From Vicinamibacterales bacterium (GTDB lineage Bacteria; Acidobacteriota; Vicinamibacteria; Vicinamibacterales; JAKQTR01), in assembly GCA_025456345.1 (NCBI GenBank), contig JALOKU010000006.1:1-64000 (forward strand): a stretch of DNA of 64,000 bases. Direction: 5' to 3'. The notes beneath the pieces were generated by a model. The model was given only the letters and a program-made list of their open reading frames with translations, was not told where the DNA came from and searched no databases. A program made the position numbers and the translations under genes. Each line of letters opens with the position of its first letter. Position 1 is the first letter of the stretch. Below, piece after piece: positions 25,525 through 33,969 of this stretch.

Positions 25525-26991
25525 ATGGTCGCCGCGACCGGCCGCACGCTTCGCAACGCGGGCTGGCTCGCCGCCCAGCGCGTCCTGCACGTGGCCGGGG
25601 CCGCGCTGTTCGCCGTCATCGTGCCGCGGCTGCTCGGGCCAGCCGGCTTCGGCCGCTATGCGCTGCTCGTGTCCGTGTCGATGTGGTTCTCGCTGCTCAG
25701 CGGCCTGGGCGCCGTTTCGATCATGACGCGCAGCGTGCCCCGGCTGGCCGCCGCCGGCGACCAGCTCGGCCTGCGCCGGCTGGCCAGCAGCCTCCTGGCG
25801 CTGCGCGCCCTCACCGGGGCCGCCTCGGCGGCCGGCTACGTCCTGGTTGCGGTGCTGCTGCTCGGTGAGCCCGACCTGGTGGCCGTCGGGCTGGTGGCAG
25901 CCACGGTGGCCCTGCGGGCCGTGGGCAATCTCGGCTTCGCGCTGCTGCTGGGCCTCAACGAAGCGGCCCGCTGGGGGATGGGCGATCTCGCGCGCCGCTG
26001 GCTCACGCTGCCCCTGGTGCCCGCGGGCTATCTCGCGGCAGGCCTTCGCGGCGCGTGCGGGGGCCTCCTCGCCGGCGAGGTGCTGGTGCTCGCGCTCGGC
26101 CTCTGGTGGGCGAGGCCCTATCTGGGCCGGGAGTTCCTCGACCTCAGCCGCCGCCACCTCTCGCCCATCCTGCGCGTCGGCGGGCTGTTCGCCGTAGGCA
26201 ACCTGCTGCTGGCGCTCACGCAGCGCACCGGCGAGGCATTGGTGCGGGTCTCGACGGGGAGCTACGAGGAGGTCGGCTACTTCGGCGCCGCCTACGCGAT
26301 CTACCAGACCATCGCGCACGGTTACTGGCAGGTCGTGGTCTCGCTGGCGCCTCACCTCATCGTCGAACTCGAGCATGGCCGCCGCGACGTCGTGGCCCGC
26401 TGGCTCGAGCGGCTGCTGGCGTATGCGGTGGCGGCGGCCGTGCTGTCGCTCGCCGGCGCGGTGCTGGTGGGCCAGGACCTGGTCACGCTCGTGCTCGGCC
26501 GCGACTACGCGGCGGTCGCGTTCAACATCGTGCCGTTGACCGCCACGCTGGTGGCGCTCGCGGCCGGCCACGTGGCCAGGCTACTCGCCCTCACGCTCGA
26601 CCGGCCCCGCGTCATCATCGCGGCCGCCGGGCTCGAACTCGCCGCGTTCTGGGCCGTCGGCTTTCCCGTCGCCGCGCGTCTGGGCAGCCTGGGCGCGTGC
26701 CTGGCGACCGTGCCCGCGGCGTTCCTCTACGCGTGGTACCTCACCGCGAAGGTCAGGCCGGCGCTGCCGTATGCGCTCACAGCCGCCCGGCGCGCCCTGT
26801 TGTCAGCCGGCGTGTTCGTGCCGCTCGTCCTCCTGCGGGGCCGGTGGGAGCTCAACGCCCTCCTGTTCGCGGCCGGGGCGATCGCGTATGTGTTCGTGCT
26901 CACGCGAGCGCGGGTGGTGTCGGCCGGCGACCTGGCCGAACTGCGCCGCGCGCTGGGCGGCTCGGCCTCCGCGCCGGCGCCGGGCGCGTGA
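25525..26991 (+). CDS. Lipopolysaccharide/polysaccharide flippase (MATE-like, Wzx family)
   Basis: 488 residues from ATG 25525. About 12 to 14 helices; N-terminal pattern L-A-A-Q-R-V-L-H-V-A-G-A-A-L-F-A-V-I and R-L-L-G-P-A-G-F-G-R-Y-A are those of Polysacc_synt proteins. A short frame from ATG 25474 with a TAGAAT box overlaps it. It is not next to glycosyltransferases here, which is unusual for a Wzx homologue. Role: transfer of lipid-linked oligosaccharide across the inner membrane (inference from family). Confidence 0.8.
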   Translation: MVAATGRTLRNAGWLAAQRVLHVAGAALFAVIVPRLLGPAGFGRYALLVSVSMWFSLLSGLGAVSIMTRSVPRLAAAGDQLGLRRLASSLLALRALTGAASAAGYVLVAVLLLGEPDLVAVGLVAATVALRAVGNLGFALLLGLNEAARWGMGDLARRWLTLPLVPAGYLAAGLRGACGGLLAGEVLVLALGLWWARPYLGREFLDLSRRHLSPILRVGGLFAVGNLLLALTQRTGEALVRVSTGSYEEVGYFGAAYAIYQTIAHGYWQVVVSLAPHLIVELEHGRRDVVARWLERLLAYAVAAAVLSLAGAVLVGQDLVTLVLGRDYAAVAFNIVPLTATLVALAAGHVARLLALTLDRPRVIIAAAGLELAAFWAVGFPVAARLGSLGACLATVPAAFLYAWYLTAKVRPALPYALTAARRALLSAGVFVPLVLLRGRWELNALLFAAGAIAYVFVLTRARVVSAGDLAELRRALGGSASAPAPGA

Positions 26992-27131
26992 GCCGCAGAG
27001 GAGGCGCCGCCGAGCCCGTTGCGCCCGGCCGCCCGGCTGTGAGTACGATACCCTCGACCTTCAGGCCTGCCCGCCACTGCCGGCAGGCCACGGAACCGTC
27101 TTTCGAGAACGCCCGGAGGCGTGGTGGGACG

Positions 27132-27644
27132 ATGACACACACACGAGCACGCAAGGCGTCGGCTGGGGCCTCGCGCGTCCTGTCGCACGTGGACCCGGAC
27201 GGCCGCGTGAGGATGGTCGATGTGACCGGGAAGCCCGGCACGGCGCGTGAAGCCGTGGCGCGGGGAGTTGTCCACCTCGCGCCCGCGACCATCCGCCTGA
27301 TCCGGTCGGGCCGCATTGCGAAGGGGGATCCCTTGCAGACGGCACGCCTGGCCGGCATCATGGCGGCGAAGAAGACCGCCGAGATCATCCCGCTGTGCCA
27401 CCCGCTGGCCCTCAGCCACTGCGACGTGGCGATCACGCCCAGGCGACAGGGCTACGAGATTGAAGCGCGCGTGCGCACCACGGGACCGACGGGCGTCGAA
27501 ATGGAGGCCCTCACCGCGGTGGCGGCTGCCGGCCTGACCATTTACGACATGGTCAAGGCGGTCGATCGCGCCGTCGTCATCGGCGACATCCGGCTGATTG
27601 AAAAGCGCGGCGGCCGGTCCGGCACGTGGCGGCGCGCGACGTGA
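27132..27644 (+). CDS. moaC: Cyclic pyranopterin monophosphate synthase MoaC
   Basis: 170 residues from ATG 27132. L-S-H-V-D-P-D-G-R-V-R-M-V-D-V-T and L-C-H-P-L-A-L-S-H-C-D-V are diagnostic, and T-G-V-E-M-E-A-L-T-A-V ... L-T-I-Y-D-M-V-K-A-V-D carries the catalytic lysine. Reaction: conversion of the MoaA product (3',8-cH2GTP) to cyclic pyranopterin monophosphate in molybdenum-cofactor synthesis. No other moa gene is adjacent, so the pathway genes are dispersed. It is 15 bp upstream of the dehydrogenase start. Confidence 0.95.
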   Translation: MTHTRARKASAGASRVLSHVDPDGRVRMVDVTGKPGTAREAVARGVVHLAPATIRLIRSGRIAKGDPLQTARLAGIMAAKKTAEIIPLCHPLALSHCDVAITPRRQGYEIEARVRTTGPTGVEMEALTAVAAAGLTIYDMVKAVDRAVVIGDIRLIEKRGGRSGTWRRAT

Positions 27645-27658
27645 AAGGAGGCGGTTTC

Positions 27659-28690
27659 ATGACCCGTTCTCGCGACCGCATGCAGTCGCCGCACGCAGGT
27701 CATGAAGCCGGTCCTTTGGACATTCTCGTCGCGATCTTCAGCGACACAGAGGCGTGGACGATTCCGCGAGCCCGTGTGGACGATCTACGCCGCCGGTTTC
27801 CGGATCTGAGGTTCCTGCACGCCGAGAACGACGAGGAGATGGTGCGCCTCATCCCGACGGCCGAGGTCGGGTTCACCTCCAGGCTGACTGAGCGGGCGTT
27901 CGAGGCCGCGCCCGCCCTGCGCTGGGTCCACAGCCCGGCCGCGGGCGTCGGCAGCATGCTGTTTCCGGCCATGACGGCCAGCCGCGTCGTGATCAGCAAC
28001 TCCCGGGGCATGAACGCCGCGGCGGTAGCCGAGCACGCGCTGATGCTGATGCTGGCGGCCCTGCGGCGCCTGCCGGAGGCGCTGCGCGCGCAGTCGGAAC
28101 GGCGGTGGATCGCCAACGATCTCTCGGGGCTGCCCTCCCTCCGCGGGCGCGCGCTGCTTGTCGCCGGTCTCGGCGCCATCGGGTGCGAGCTGGCCAGGAT
28201 GGCGTCAGGCCTGGGCATGCGCGTTGTCGGCACGAGGCGAGAAACCGGCGAACCGCTGCCCGACGGCGTCGCCGAGGCGCACCGCCCGTCGGCGCTGCCG
28301 GCCCTGCTTCCCCGCGCCGACGTCGTGGTGCTCGCGGCGCCGCTCACCTCCGGGACCCGCGGCATGATCGGCGCGGCGGAGCTGGCGCTGATGAAGCCAT
28401 CGGCGTGGCTGGTCAACGTGGCGCGCGGGAAGCTCGTCGACCAGCCGGCCCTCATCCAGGCGCTGGAGCGCGGGGCGATTGCCGGCGCCGCCCTGGACGT
28501 CTTCGAGCACGAACCCCTGCCGGCGGCGAGCCCGCTGTGGTCGATGCCCAACGTCATCGTCACGCCGCACGTCGCCGGCTTTCGCGACGACTACTGGGAG
28601 GCGGCCACCGAGCTGTTCGCGGCAAGTCTCTGCCGCTATCTCGCCGGCGAAGCCGTGGCGAACATCGTCGATAAACGGGCGGGATACTGA
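27659..28690 (+). CDS. D-2-hydroxyacid dehydrogenase, NAD-binding
   Basis: 343 residues from ATG 27659 with AAAGGAGG 8 nt upstream. The Rossmann motif G-L-G-A-I-G-C-E-L-A-R-M-A and the catalytic residues R in V-A-R-G-K-L-V-D, E in F-E-H-E-P-L and H in T-P-H-V-A-G-F all fit the phosphoglycerate/glyoxylate reductase branch. It reads on from moaC but is unlikely to be in that pathway. Substrate: a 2-keto or 2-hydroxy acid, not specified. Confidence 0.88.
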   Translation: MTRSRDRMQSPHAGHEAGPLDILVAIFSDTEAWTIPRARVDDLRRRFPDLRFLHAENDEEMVRLIPTAEVGFTSRLTERAFEAAPALRWVHSPAAGVGSMLFPAMTASRVVISNSRGMNAAAVAEHALMLMLAALRRLPEALRAQSERRWIANDLSGLPSLRGRALLVAGLGAIGCELARMASGLGMRVVGTRRETGEPLPDGVAEAHRPSALPALLPRADVVVLAAPLTSGTRGMIGAAELALMKPSAWLVNVARGKLVDQPALIQALERGAIAGAALDVFEHEPLPAASPLWSMPNVIVTPHVAGFRDDYWEAATELFAASLCRYLAGEAVANIVDKRAGY

Positions 28691-28741
28691 CCCGACTGGC
28701 GATCAGGGCGGTCGAAAGGGCGTGTGCCGGCGATTCGGGCG

Positions 28742-28774
28742 TTGACGCTGGACGGGAAGTGGTTTACGGTAAAC
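28742..28774 (+). promoter_or_regulatory. Promoter with overlapping operator before the acyl-CoA ligase gene
   Basis: TTGACG (28742-28747), 17-nt spacer, TACGGT (28765-28770), 14 nt before the ATG. The -10 lies inside a perfect inverted repeat GTTTAC-G-GTAAAC (28762-28774). A protein bound there would block the promoter, as expected for a repressor of fatty-acid genes (inference). Confidence 0.5.
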
Positions 28775-28784
28775 ACGCTTGCGC

Positions 28785-30638
28785 ATGACTGTCCCCGAAC
28801 CCGATACCGCCCCGGTCGCCACGCTCGCCGAACTGCCGCTCTATCTGGCCGGCCGGTTCGATCGGCCGGTCCTGCTCCGGCGCTGTGTGGCCGAGGGGTT
28901 CGAGGAGTTCTCCACCCGCGAGTTCGTCGACCAGACCCGGGCGCTGAGCCTCGGGCTCCGCCAGTTCGGCATCGGGTCAGGAGACCGCGTCGGCCTCGTC
29001 TGCGAGAGCCGTCCCGAGTGGTCGATCGCCGACCTCGCGATCCTCACGGCCGGGGCCGTCAACGTTCCGGTCTACCCGACGCTGTCGGCCACGCAGACAC
29101 GCTTCATCCTCCACGACGCCGGCGTCAAGGTGGTGGTCGTCTCGGACGACATCCAACTCGCGAAGATTCTCGGACTGGCCCCGGAACTGCCGGCCCTGAC
29201 GACGGTGATCGTGGTGGTGCCCGCCGCCGCTCCAGGCGTCAGGCCGGCCGGCGGGCCGGCAGTCCATGCCCTGCGGGACGTGGTCGCCGAGGGCCGGGCG
29301 CGTGTGGCCGCCGACGCCTCTCTCGTGCGGCAGTACGAAGCGCAGGCACGGCGGGTCGGCGCGGGCGACGTCGCCACGATCATCTACACGTCGGGGACAA
29401 CGGGCCACCCCAAGGGCGTGGTGCTCACGCACCGGAACATCCTCTCGAACCTCATGGCGGTGAACGCCGTCGTGCAGATCCGCGGGGACGATGAGCCGCT
29501 CTCGTTCCTGCCGTTGAGCCACGTGTTCGAGCGGCTGGCGCTCTACCTGTTCCTCGTGCTCGGCTGCCAGGTGAGCTTCGCCGAATCGCTGCAGACCGTG
29601 TCGCGGGACCTGGTGCGGGTGCGGCCGACAATCATGACCGGGGTCCCGCGCGTGTTCGAGAAGTTCCATCACGCGGTACTCGACGCGCTGGCCAGCGCGC
29701 CGGCTGCCCGGAAGGCCTTGTTCCACTGGGCGCTGCGAGTCGGGTCGGCGGTTGCGGGCGCGCGGCTGGCCCGGAAGCGGCCGCCGATGTGGGCCGCGCT
29801 CCAGCGGCCGTTGGCAGACGCCCTCGTGCTCAGCAAGATCCGGGCGCGCATCGGAGGCCGCCTGCGGCTGATGGTGTCGGGAAGCGCGCCGCTGGCCCAC
29901 ACGACCGGGGAGTTCCTCTTCGCGGTGGGATTGCCGATCAGCGAGGCCTACGGCCTCACGGAGAGTTCGCCCGGCATCACGGCCAACCCTCCCGGCGCCG
30001 TCCGCCTGGGCACGGTCGGCATCCCGGTTCCCGGCGTCGAGGTCCGGATCGCAGACGACGGCGAGGTGTTGGCGCGTGGGCCCAACATCATGCAGGGCTA
30101 CTTCAACCGTCCCGCGGAAACGGCGGCGGCCCTGCGCGACGGGTGGCTGCACACCGGCGACATCGGCCACCTCGACGCCGACGGCTACCTGACGATCACG
30201 GATCGCAAAAAGGACCTCATCGTCACGTCGGGCGGCAAGAACATCGCGCCGGCCCCGATTGAGCTGCGGCTCAAGGAAAGCCCGCTCGTCTCGGAGGCGG
30301 TGCTCGTCGGCGACCGGCGCAAGTTCCCGGCCGCGCTGATCATCCCGGACTTCGTGATGCTCGAGGAGCATCTGCGGGAGGCGGGTGCCCCGTCAGGGTC
30401 GCGCGAGGAGTTGACGGCCCGCGCCGACGTCCAGGCGATCTACCAGGCCATCCTCGACGAGATCAACGTCAACCTGGCCCAGTTCGAGAAGATCAAGCAG
30501 TTCGCGCTCCTGCCCAAGGAGATGACGATCGAAGGCGGCGAGCTGACGCCGACGATGAAGATCCGGCGGAGGGTCGTCGAGCAGCACTGGGCGCCGGTCA
30601 TCGAGCAACTCTACGCCCGCGAGCCCGCCTCCCTTTAG
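28785..30638 (+). CDS. Long-chain acyl-CoA synthetase (AMP-binding)
   Basis: 617 residues. ATG 28785 is chosen over TTG 28779. Motifs run in order: I-I-Y-T-S-G-T-T-G-H-P-K-G-V-V (A3), E-A-Y-G-L-T-E-S-S-P-G (A5), L-H-T-G-D-I-G-H-L (A8) and the D-L-I-V-T-S-G-G-K-N region (A10). The length and the missing N-terminal membrane segment fit the FadD15-like group, which has a long C-terminal helical region. Reaction: fatty acid + ATP + CoA to acyl-CoA. Its stop overlaps the convergent lepB stop by 4 bp. Confidence 0.9.
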   Translation: MTVPEPDTAPVATLAELPLYLAGRFDRPVLLRRCVAEGFEEFSTREFVDQTRALSLGLRQFGIGSGDRVGLVCESRPEWSIADLAILTAGAVNVPVYPTLSATQTRFILHDAGVKVVVVSDDIQLAKILGLAPELPALTTVIVVVPAAAPGVRPAGGPAVHALRDVVAEGRARVAADASLVRQYEAQARRVGAGDVATIIYTSGTTGHPKGVVLTHRNILSNLMAVNAVVQIRGDDEPLSFLPLSHVFERLALYLFLVLGCQVSFAESLQTVSRDLVRVRPTIMTGVPRVFEKFHHAVLDALASAPAARKALFHWALRVGSAVAGARLARKRPPMWAALQRPLADALVLSKIRARIGGRLRLMVSGSAPLAHTTGEFLFAVGLPISEAYGLTESSPGITANPPGAVRLGTVGIPVPGVEVRIADDGEVLARGPNIMQGYFNRPAETAAALRDGWLHTGDIGHLDADGYLTITDRKKDLIVTSGGKNIAPAPIELRLKESPLVSEAVLVGDRRKFPAALIIPDFVMLEEHLREAGAPSGSREELTARADVQAIYQAILDEINVNLAQFEKIKQFALLPKEMTIEGGELTPTMKIRRRVVEQHWAPVIEQLYAREPASL

Positions 30639-31213
30639 AAGAGCTTGGCCTCCGGAATCGGCCACCACCGCACCTGCACGCGGCCGATGATGTACCGCTT
30701 CGGCACCATGCCCCAGTGGCGGCTGTCGGAGCTGTTGTTCCGGTGGTCGCCCATGACGAAGTAGTAACCCTCGGGGATGACCTGGGGTCCCCAGTCGTCG
30801 TGGCTCCGGAACTCGGGCGAGACGTAGCTGTCGTCGAGCGGCAGGTCGTTGACCAGGACACGGCCGTCGGTGATCTTCACGATGTCGCCTTCTTCGGCGA
30901 TGACCCGCTTCACGAACGACTTGTCCGGGTTGAGGGGGTAGTAGAGCATCACGATGTCGCCCCGTCCCGGCGAGCTGAGCTTGTAGACCGCCTTGTTCAC
31001 GATGAGGCGGTCCTGGTCCTGCAGCGTGGGCGCCATGCTCTGGCCCTCGACCCGGGCCACCTGGAAGCCGAACGTCACGATGAGAGTGGCGTACACGGCG
31101 GCCGCGCCGAGCGTGCGCACCCAGGCCACCAGTTCAGCGCGGACAATCGCCCAGCGGCGCGAGGACCTGGACGCGCGCGGCGCCGGGGCCACCGGGGCGT
31201 TGGCGTGCGCCAT
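30635..31213 (-). CDS. lepB: Signal peptidase I
   Basis: 192 residues from ATG 31213. One N-terminal membrane segment; the nucleophile is in V-E-G-Q-S-M-A-P-T-L and the catalytic lysine in K-S-F-V-K-R-V-I. Box E is G-D-H-R-N-N-S-S-D-S-R. It cleaves leader peptides of exported proteins at the periplasmic face. It is 59 bp after the LytTR gene, the same strand, so partial co-transcription is possible. One transmembrane helix, as in Gram-positive types. Confidence 0.93.
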   Translation of the reverse strand: MAHANAPVAPAPRASRSSRRWAIVRAELVAWVRTLGAAAVYATLIVTFGFQVARVEGQSMAPTLQDQDRLIVNKAVYKLSSPGRGDIVMLYYPLNPDKSFVKRVIAEEGDIVKITDGRVLVNDLPLDDSYVSPEFRSHDDWGPQVIPEGYYFVMGDHRNNSSDSRHWGMVPKRYIIGRVQVRWWPIPEAKLF

Positions 31214-31272
31214 CTGGTCGCCGTACGGCCTGGCGAATCCGCTTTCGGGGAGGATGGGAAGACTGCCGGGAT

Positions 31273-32049
31273 CTACAGCTTCAGGTAGTCCCGGAGCCGC
31301 TTGGTCTGGGATCGGCTCACCGGGATCTCCGTGCCTTTCCCGTCCTTCATCCTGAGCATGTAGTTCCGGCTGAACCAAGGGACTATCTCCTTGATCTTGC
31401 TGATGTTCACGAGGTGCGAGCGGTGGACGCGCCAGAACAGGTCCGGGTCCAGCCGGGCCTGCAACTCGTCGAGCGTACGGTAGTTTGACGTTCCGGCCAG
31501 TTGCGCGGTTGCCACTGCAATTGTATCCCCGTCCACCGAGGCGTGGATCACGTCGTCGGCCTGGACGAGCAGGAACCGGTCGCCGACCTTGATCGCCAGC
31601 TGATCGCGGCGGCGCGTGCGGTCCGCCAGCATCCGCACCAGGTGATCGATCCGCTCGTCTCGCGGCTGGTCGAGCGACAGGCGCCGGCGCACCCGCTCCA
31701 GCGCCTGCTCGAGACGCCGCTGTTCGACGGGCTTCAGCAGGTAGTCGACCGCGTTGACATCGAAGGCCTCGACGGCGTACTGGTCGTAAGCGGTGACGAA
31801 GACGACCCAGGGCGCGGCGGACCCGGTCTGGGCGAGGAGGTTCGCGACCTCGAAGCCGGTGAGGCCCGGCATCTGGATGTCGAGGAACGCCACCTGGGGC
31901 GCGAGCGTGCCGATGACCTCGAGGGCGCTGACGCCGTTGTCGGCCTGGCCGACAACCTTGACGCCTTCGACCTGGCCGAGCAGGAAGCAGAGTTCCTCGC
32001 GGGCCGGCTGCTCGTCGTCGACCACCACCGCACGAAGTTCGGCGCTCAT
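31273..32049 (-). CDS. LytTR-family response regulator
   Basis: 258 residues. Receiver domain with D11/D12, phosphoacceptor D57 (F-L-D-I-Q-M-P-G) and K in L-L-K-P-V-E, followed by a LytTR DNA-binding domain (W-R-V-H-R-S-H-L-V-N, R-N-Y-M-L-R-M-K-D-G). The ATG overlaps the kinase stop by ATGA. The pair forms a LytS/LytR- or BtsS/BtsR-like system that probably senses a solute or cell-wall signal. Confidence 0.92.
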   Translation of the reverse strand: MSAELRAVVVDDEQPAREELCFLLGQVEGVKVVGQADNGVSALEVIGTLAPQVAFLDIQMPGLTGFEVANLLAQTGSAAPWVVFVTAYDQYAVEAFDVNAVDYLLKPVEQRRLEQALERVRRRLSLDQPRDERIDHLVRMLADRTRRRDQLAIKVGDRFLLVQADDVIHASVDGDTIAVATAQLAGTSNYRTLDELQARLDPDLFWRVHRSHLVNISKIKEIVPWFSRNYMLRMKDGKGTEIPVSRSQTKRLRDYLKL

Positions 32050-33383
32050 GCGGACGCCCCGTTGACGGAGGCGAGATCGGGAACCTCGATGCGCGCCACC
32101 GTGCCGCGGCCGGGCTCGCTCGTCAGATGGAGGACGGCCAGTTCGCCGTAGATCACCCGCAGGCGCTCGCCGACGTTGCGCAGGCCGATCCCGCTGCCGC
32201 CGCCGTCCGCGCCGCCGAACACCTGGTCGAGCCGTTCGCCGGTCATGCCCAGACCATTATCCTCCACTTCGATGATCGTCCGGCCGTGCTCGCGGAAGCT
32301 GCGCATGATGATCCGCCCGCCGCCGACCTTGGGGGCGATCCCGTGTTTGATGGAGTTCTCGACCAGCGGCTGCAGGATCATGCTGGGGACCACGCCGTCG
32401 AGGGTGTCGGGGCTGAACGCCCGTTCGATCCGGAGCTGGGGCCCGAACCGCACCGCCTCGATGTCCAGGTACTCGTCCACCGAAGCCAGCTCCTCCCGCA
32501 GCGAGGCGAAGGGCTCGCTGTGGCGCAGCCGCCGGCGCAGCATGCTCGAGAGTTTGAGGATGAGCGTGCGCGCCGCCTCGGGCTTGGTCCGGACCAGCGA
32601 CGAGATCGAGGCGAGCGTGTTGAAGAGGAAATGCGGGTTGATCTGGTTGGTGAGGGCGTCGATCCGGGCCTTCATGAGCAGCTTCTCCTGCTCGCGGACC
32701 CGGTGCTCGATGCGGGCGTCGTTCCAGATCTTGATCGGGGCGGCGATGCAGAGAATCGTCCCGAGGTAGACCATCACCGTCTGGAACGGCGTCGTTGGCT
32801 CGAGCGCGTAAATCCGCGCCGGCCACCGGTGGTCGATCATGAGCTGAAGCAGCTGCAGCGCCATCGGCGCCGAGAGCAGGACAATCTGCCAGTCGATCTC
32901 GAAGCGCCGGAAGACCCGCCAGACGTAACGGGGCACGTCGCCGAGCACGAACGGCGAGAAACGCCAGATCGCTTCCTTGGGGCAGGCCTCCCGGATGCCG
33001 CCGGCTGCGAAGCCGCAGCCGACCGCGAAGGGCAGCGCCGCCCATTCGCGGGCGAACATCGCGGGCGTGCCCAGCATGGCCCCGACCAGCGCCCCGCCCC
33101 AGGGGCCGGTGACGAGCCCGGCCAGGAACGCCCCTTCCAGCGTGATGTCGAGCCCGTTGTACTGCAGGAGCAGGCGCGCCACGACGCCCGCCGTCAGGAG
33201 CAGGCCGAAGGTGAAGGCGAAGAAGAACTTCATCGGCCAGCCGCGCCGCTCGTGGATCAGGAGGTCGCGGAACCGATGGTAGCGGACCACCATGACCGCC
33301 AGGAGCGACACGGCGGCGATGCGGACGATGAGGGTGACCAGCAGCAGCTGCTGCTGGTCCAGGGTTGCGCCGGACTGGCCCAC
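32046..33383 (-). CDS. LytS-type membrane histidine kinase
   Basis: 445 residues from GTG 33383. The N-terminal part has six to eight hydrophobic segments (5TM-LYT-like), then the kinase core N-Q-I-N-P-H-F-L-F-N-T-L with the phosphoacceptor histidine and a HATPase end V-E-D-N-G-L-G-M ... G-I-G-L-R-N-V. A strong promoter with its -10 only 6 nt upstream (33390-33419) makes GTG the likely start of a leaderless mRNA; frames up to 33512 would start inside the promoter. First gene of a kinase-regulator operon. Confidence 0.88.
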   Translation of the reverse strand: MGQSGATLDQQQLLLVTLIVRIAAVSLLAVMVVRYHRFRDLLIHERRGWPMKFFFAFTFGLLLTAGVVARLLLQYNGLDITLEGAFLAGLVTGPWGGALVGAMLGTPAMFAREWAALPFAVGCGFAAGGIREACPKEAIWRFSPFVLGDVPRYVWRVFRRFEIDWQIVLLSAPMALQLLQLMIDHRWPARIYALEPTTPFQTVMVYLGTILCIAAPIKIWNDARIEHRVREQEKLLMKARIDALTNQINPHFLFNTLASISSLVRTKPEAARTLILKLSSMLRRRLRHSEPFASLREELASVDEYLDIEAVRFGPQLRIERAFSPDTLDGVVPSMILQPLVENSIKHGIAPKVGGGRIIMRSFREHGRTIIEVEDNGLGMTGERLDQVFGGADGGGSGIGLRNVGERLRVIYGELAVLHLTSEPGRGTVARIEVPDLASVNGASA

Positions 33384-33389
33384 GGCACG

Positions 33390-33419
33390 ACTATAGCGGC
33401 CGGTCTGGAAGCCTGTCAA
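33390..33419 (-). promoter_or_regulatory. Strong promoter, leaderless, of the LytS kinase operon
   Basis: On the minus strand TTGACA (33419-33414, perfect), an 18-nt spacer, TATAGT (33395-33390), then 6 nt and the GTG start. Transcription should begin at or next to that GTG. No Shine-Dalgarno is present. Confidence 0.75.
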
Positions 33420-33517
33420 ACCGCTGAAGATGAACGTGTTATGATGACCCGGACAGTGACAGCAAGGCTGACGGGGGCCTTCTTCTGGGCGCCGCTTGCG
33501 GTGCGGAGGCATGCCGG

Positions 33518-33955
33518 ATGATTCGTCCTTTTCTTCTCGGGTTCGCTACGACGCTTCGGCACTTCTTCAAGAAACCCATCACGGTCAATTACCCGGCGCA
33601 GAAGGTGCCCGTCTTTCCGAAATACCGCGGCAAGCAGGTGCTGATGCGCGACGAGGACGGCCTCGAGAAGTGCGTGGCCTGCGGCCTCTGCTCGGTGGCC
33701 TGCCCGGCGGATGCGATCTACCTCGAGGCGGCGGAAAACGACGGCTCGGTCGCCGCCGGCCCGCGCTACGCGAAGACCTACCAGATCCACAAGACGCGCT
33801 GCATTTTCTGCGGGTACTGCGAGGAGGCCTGCCCGGTGGCGGCCATCTTCATGGGCAAGGACTACGAACTCGCGGTCTACAGCAACAAGGACTTCATCTG
33901 GGACAAGCAGGACCTGCTCGTCCCCGCTCAGCCGGCCGCTGCTGGCGGCCGCTGA
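33518..33955 (+). CDS. nuoI: NuoI-type 2[4Fe-4S] ferredoxin (NADH-quinone oxidoreductase subunit I)
   Basis: 145 residues from ATG 33518 with GGAGG 8 nt upstream. Two C-x2-C-x2-C-x3-C-P motifs (C-V-A-C-G-L-C-S-V-A-C-P and C-I-F-C-G-Y-C-E-E-A-C-P) and the conserved opening T-V-N-Y-P-A-Q-K match NuoI. No other nuo gene is near, so the subunit stands alone. It may supply an additional complex I copy or act in another redox complex. Confidence 0.85.
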   Translation: MIRPFLLGFATTLRHFFKKPITVNYPAQKVPVFPKYRGKQVLMRDEDGLEKCVACGLCSVACPADAIYLEAAENDGSVAAGPRYAKTYQIHKTRCIFCGYCEEACPVAAIFMGKDYELAVYSNKDFIWDKQDLLVPAQPAAAGGR

Positions 33956-33969
33956 CGCGCCAGACGCCG

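Noticed and set aside
23464-26991. A 1175-residue plus-strand frame spanning the OPT gene and the flippase
   Set aside because: Its first two thirds are antisense to a clear OPT transporter; only the part from 25525 is a real gene.
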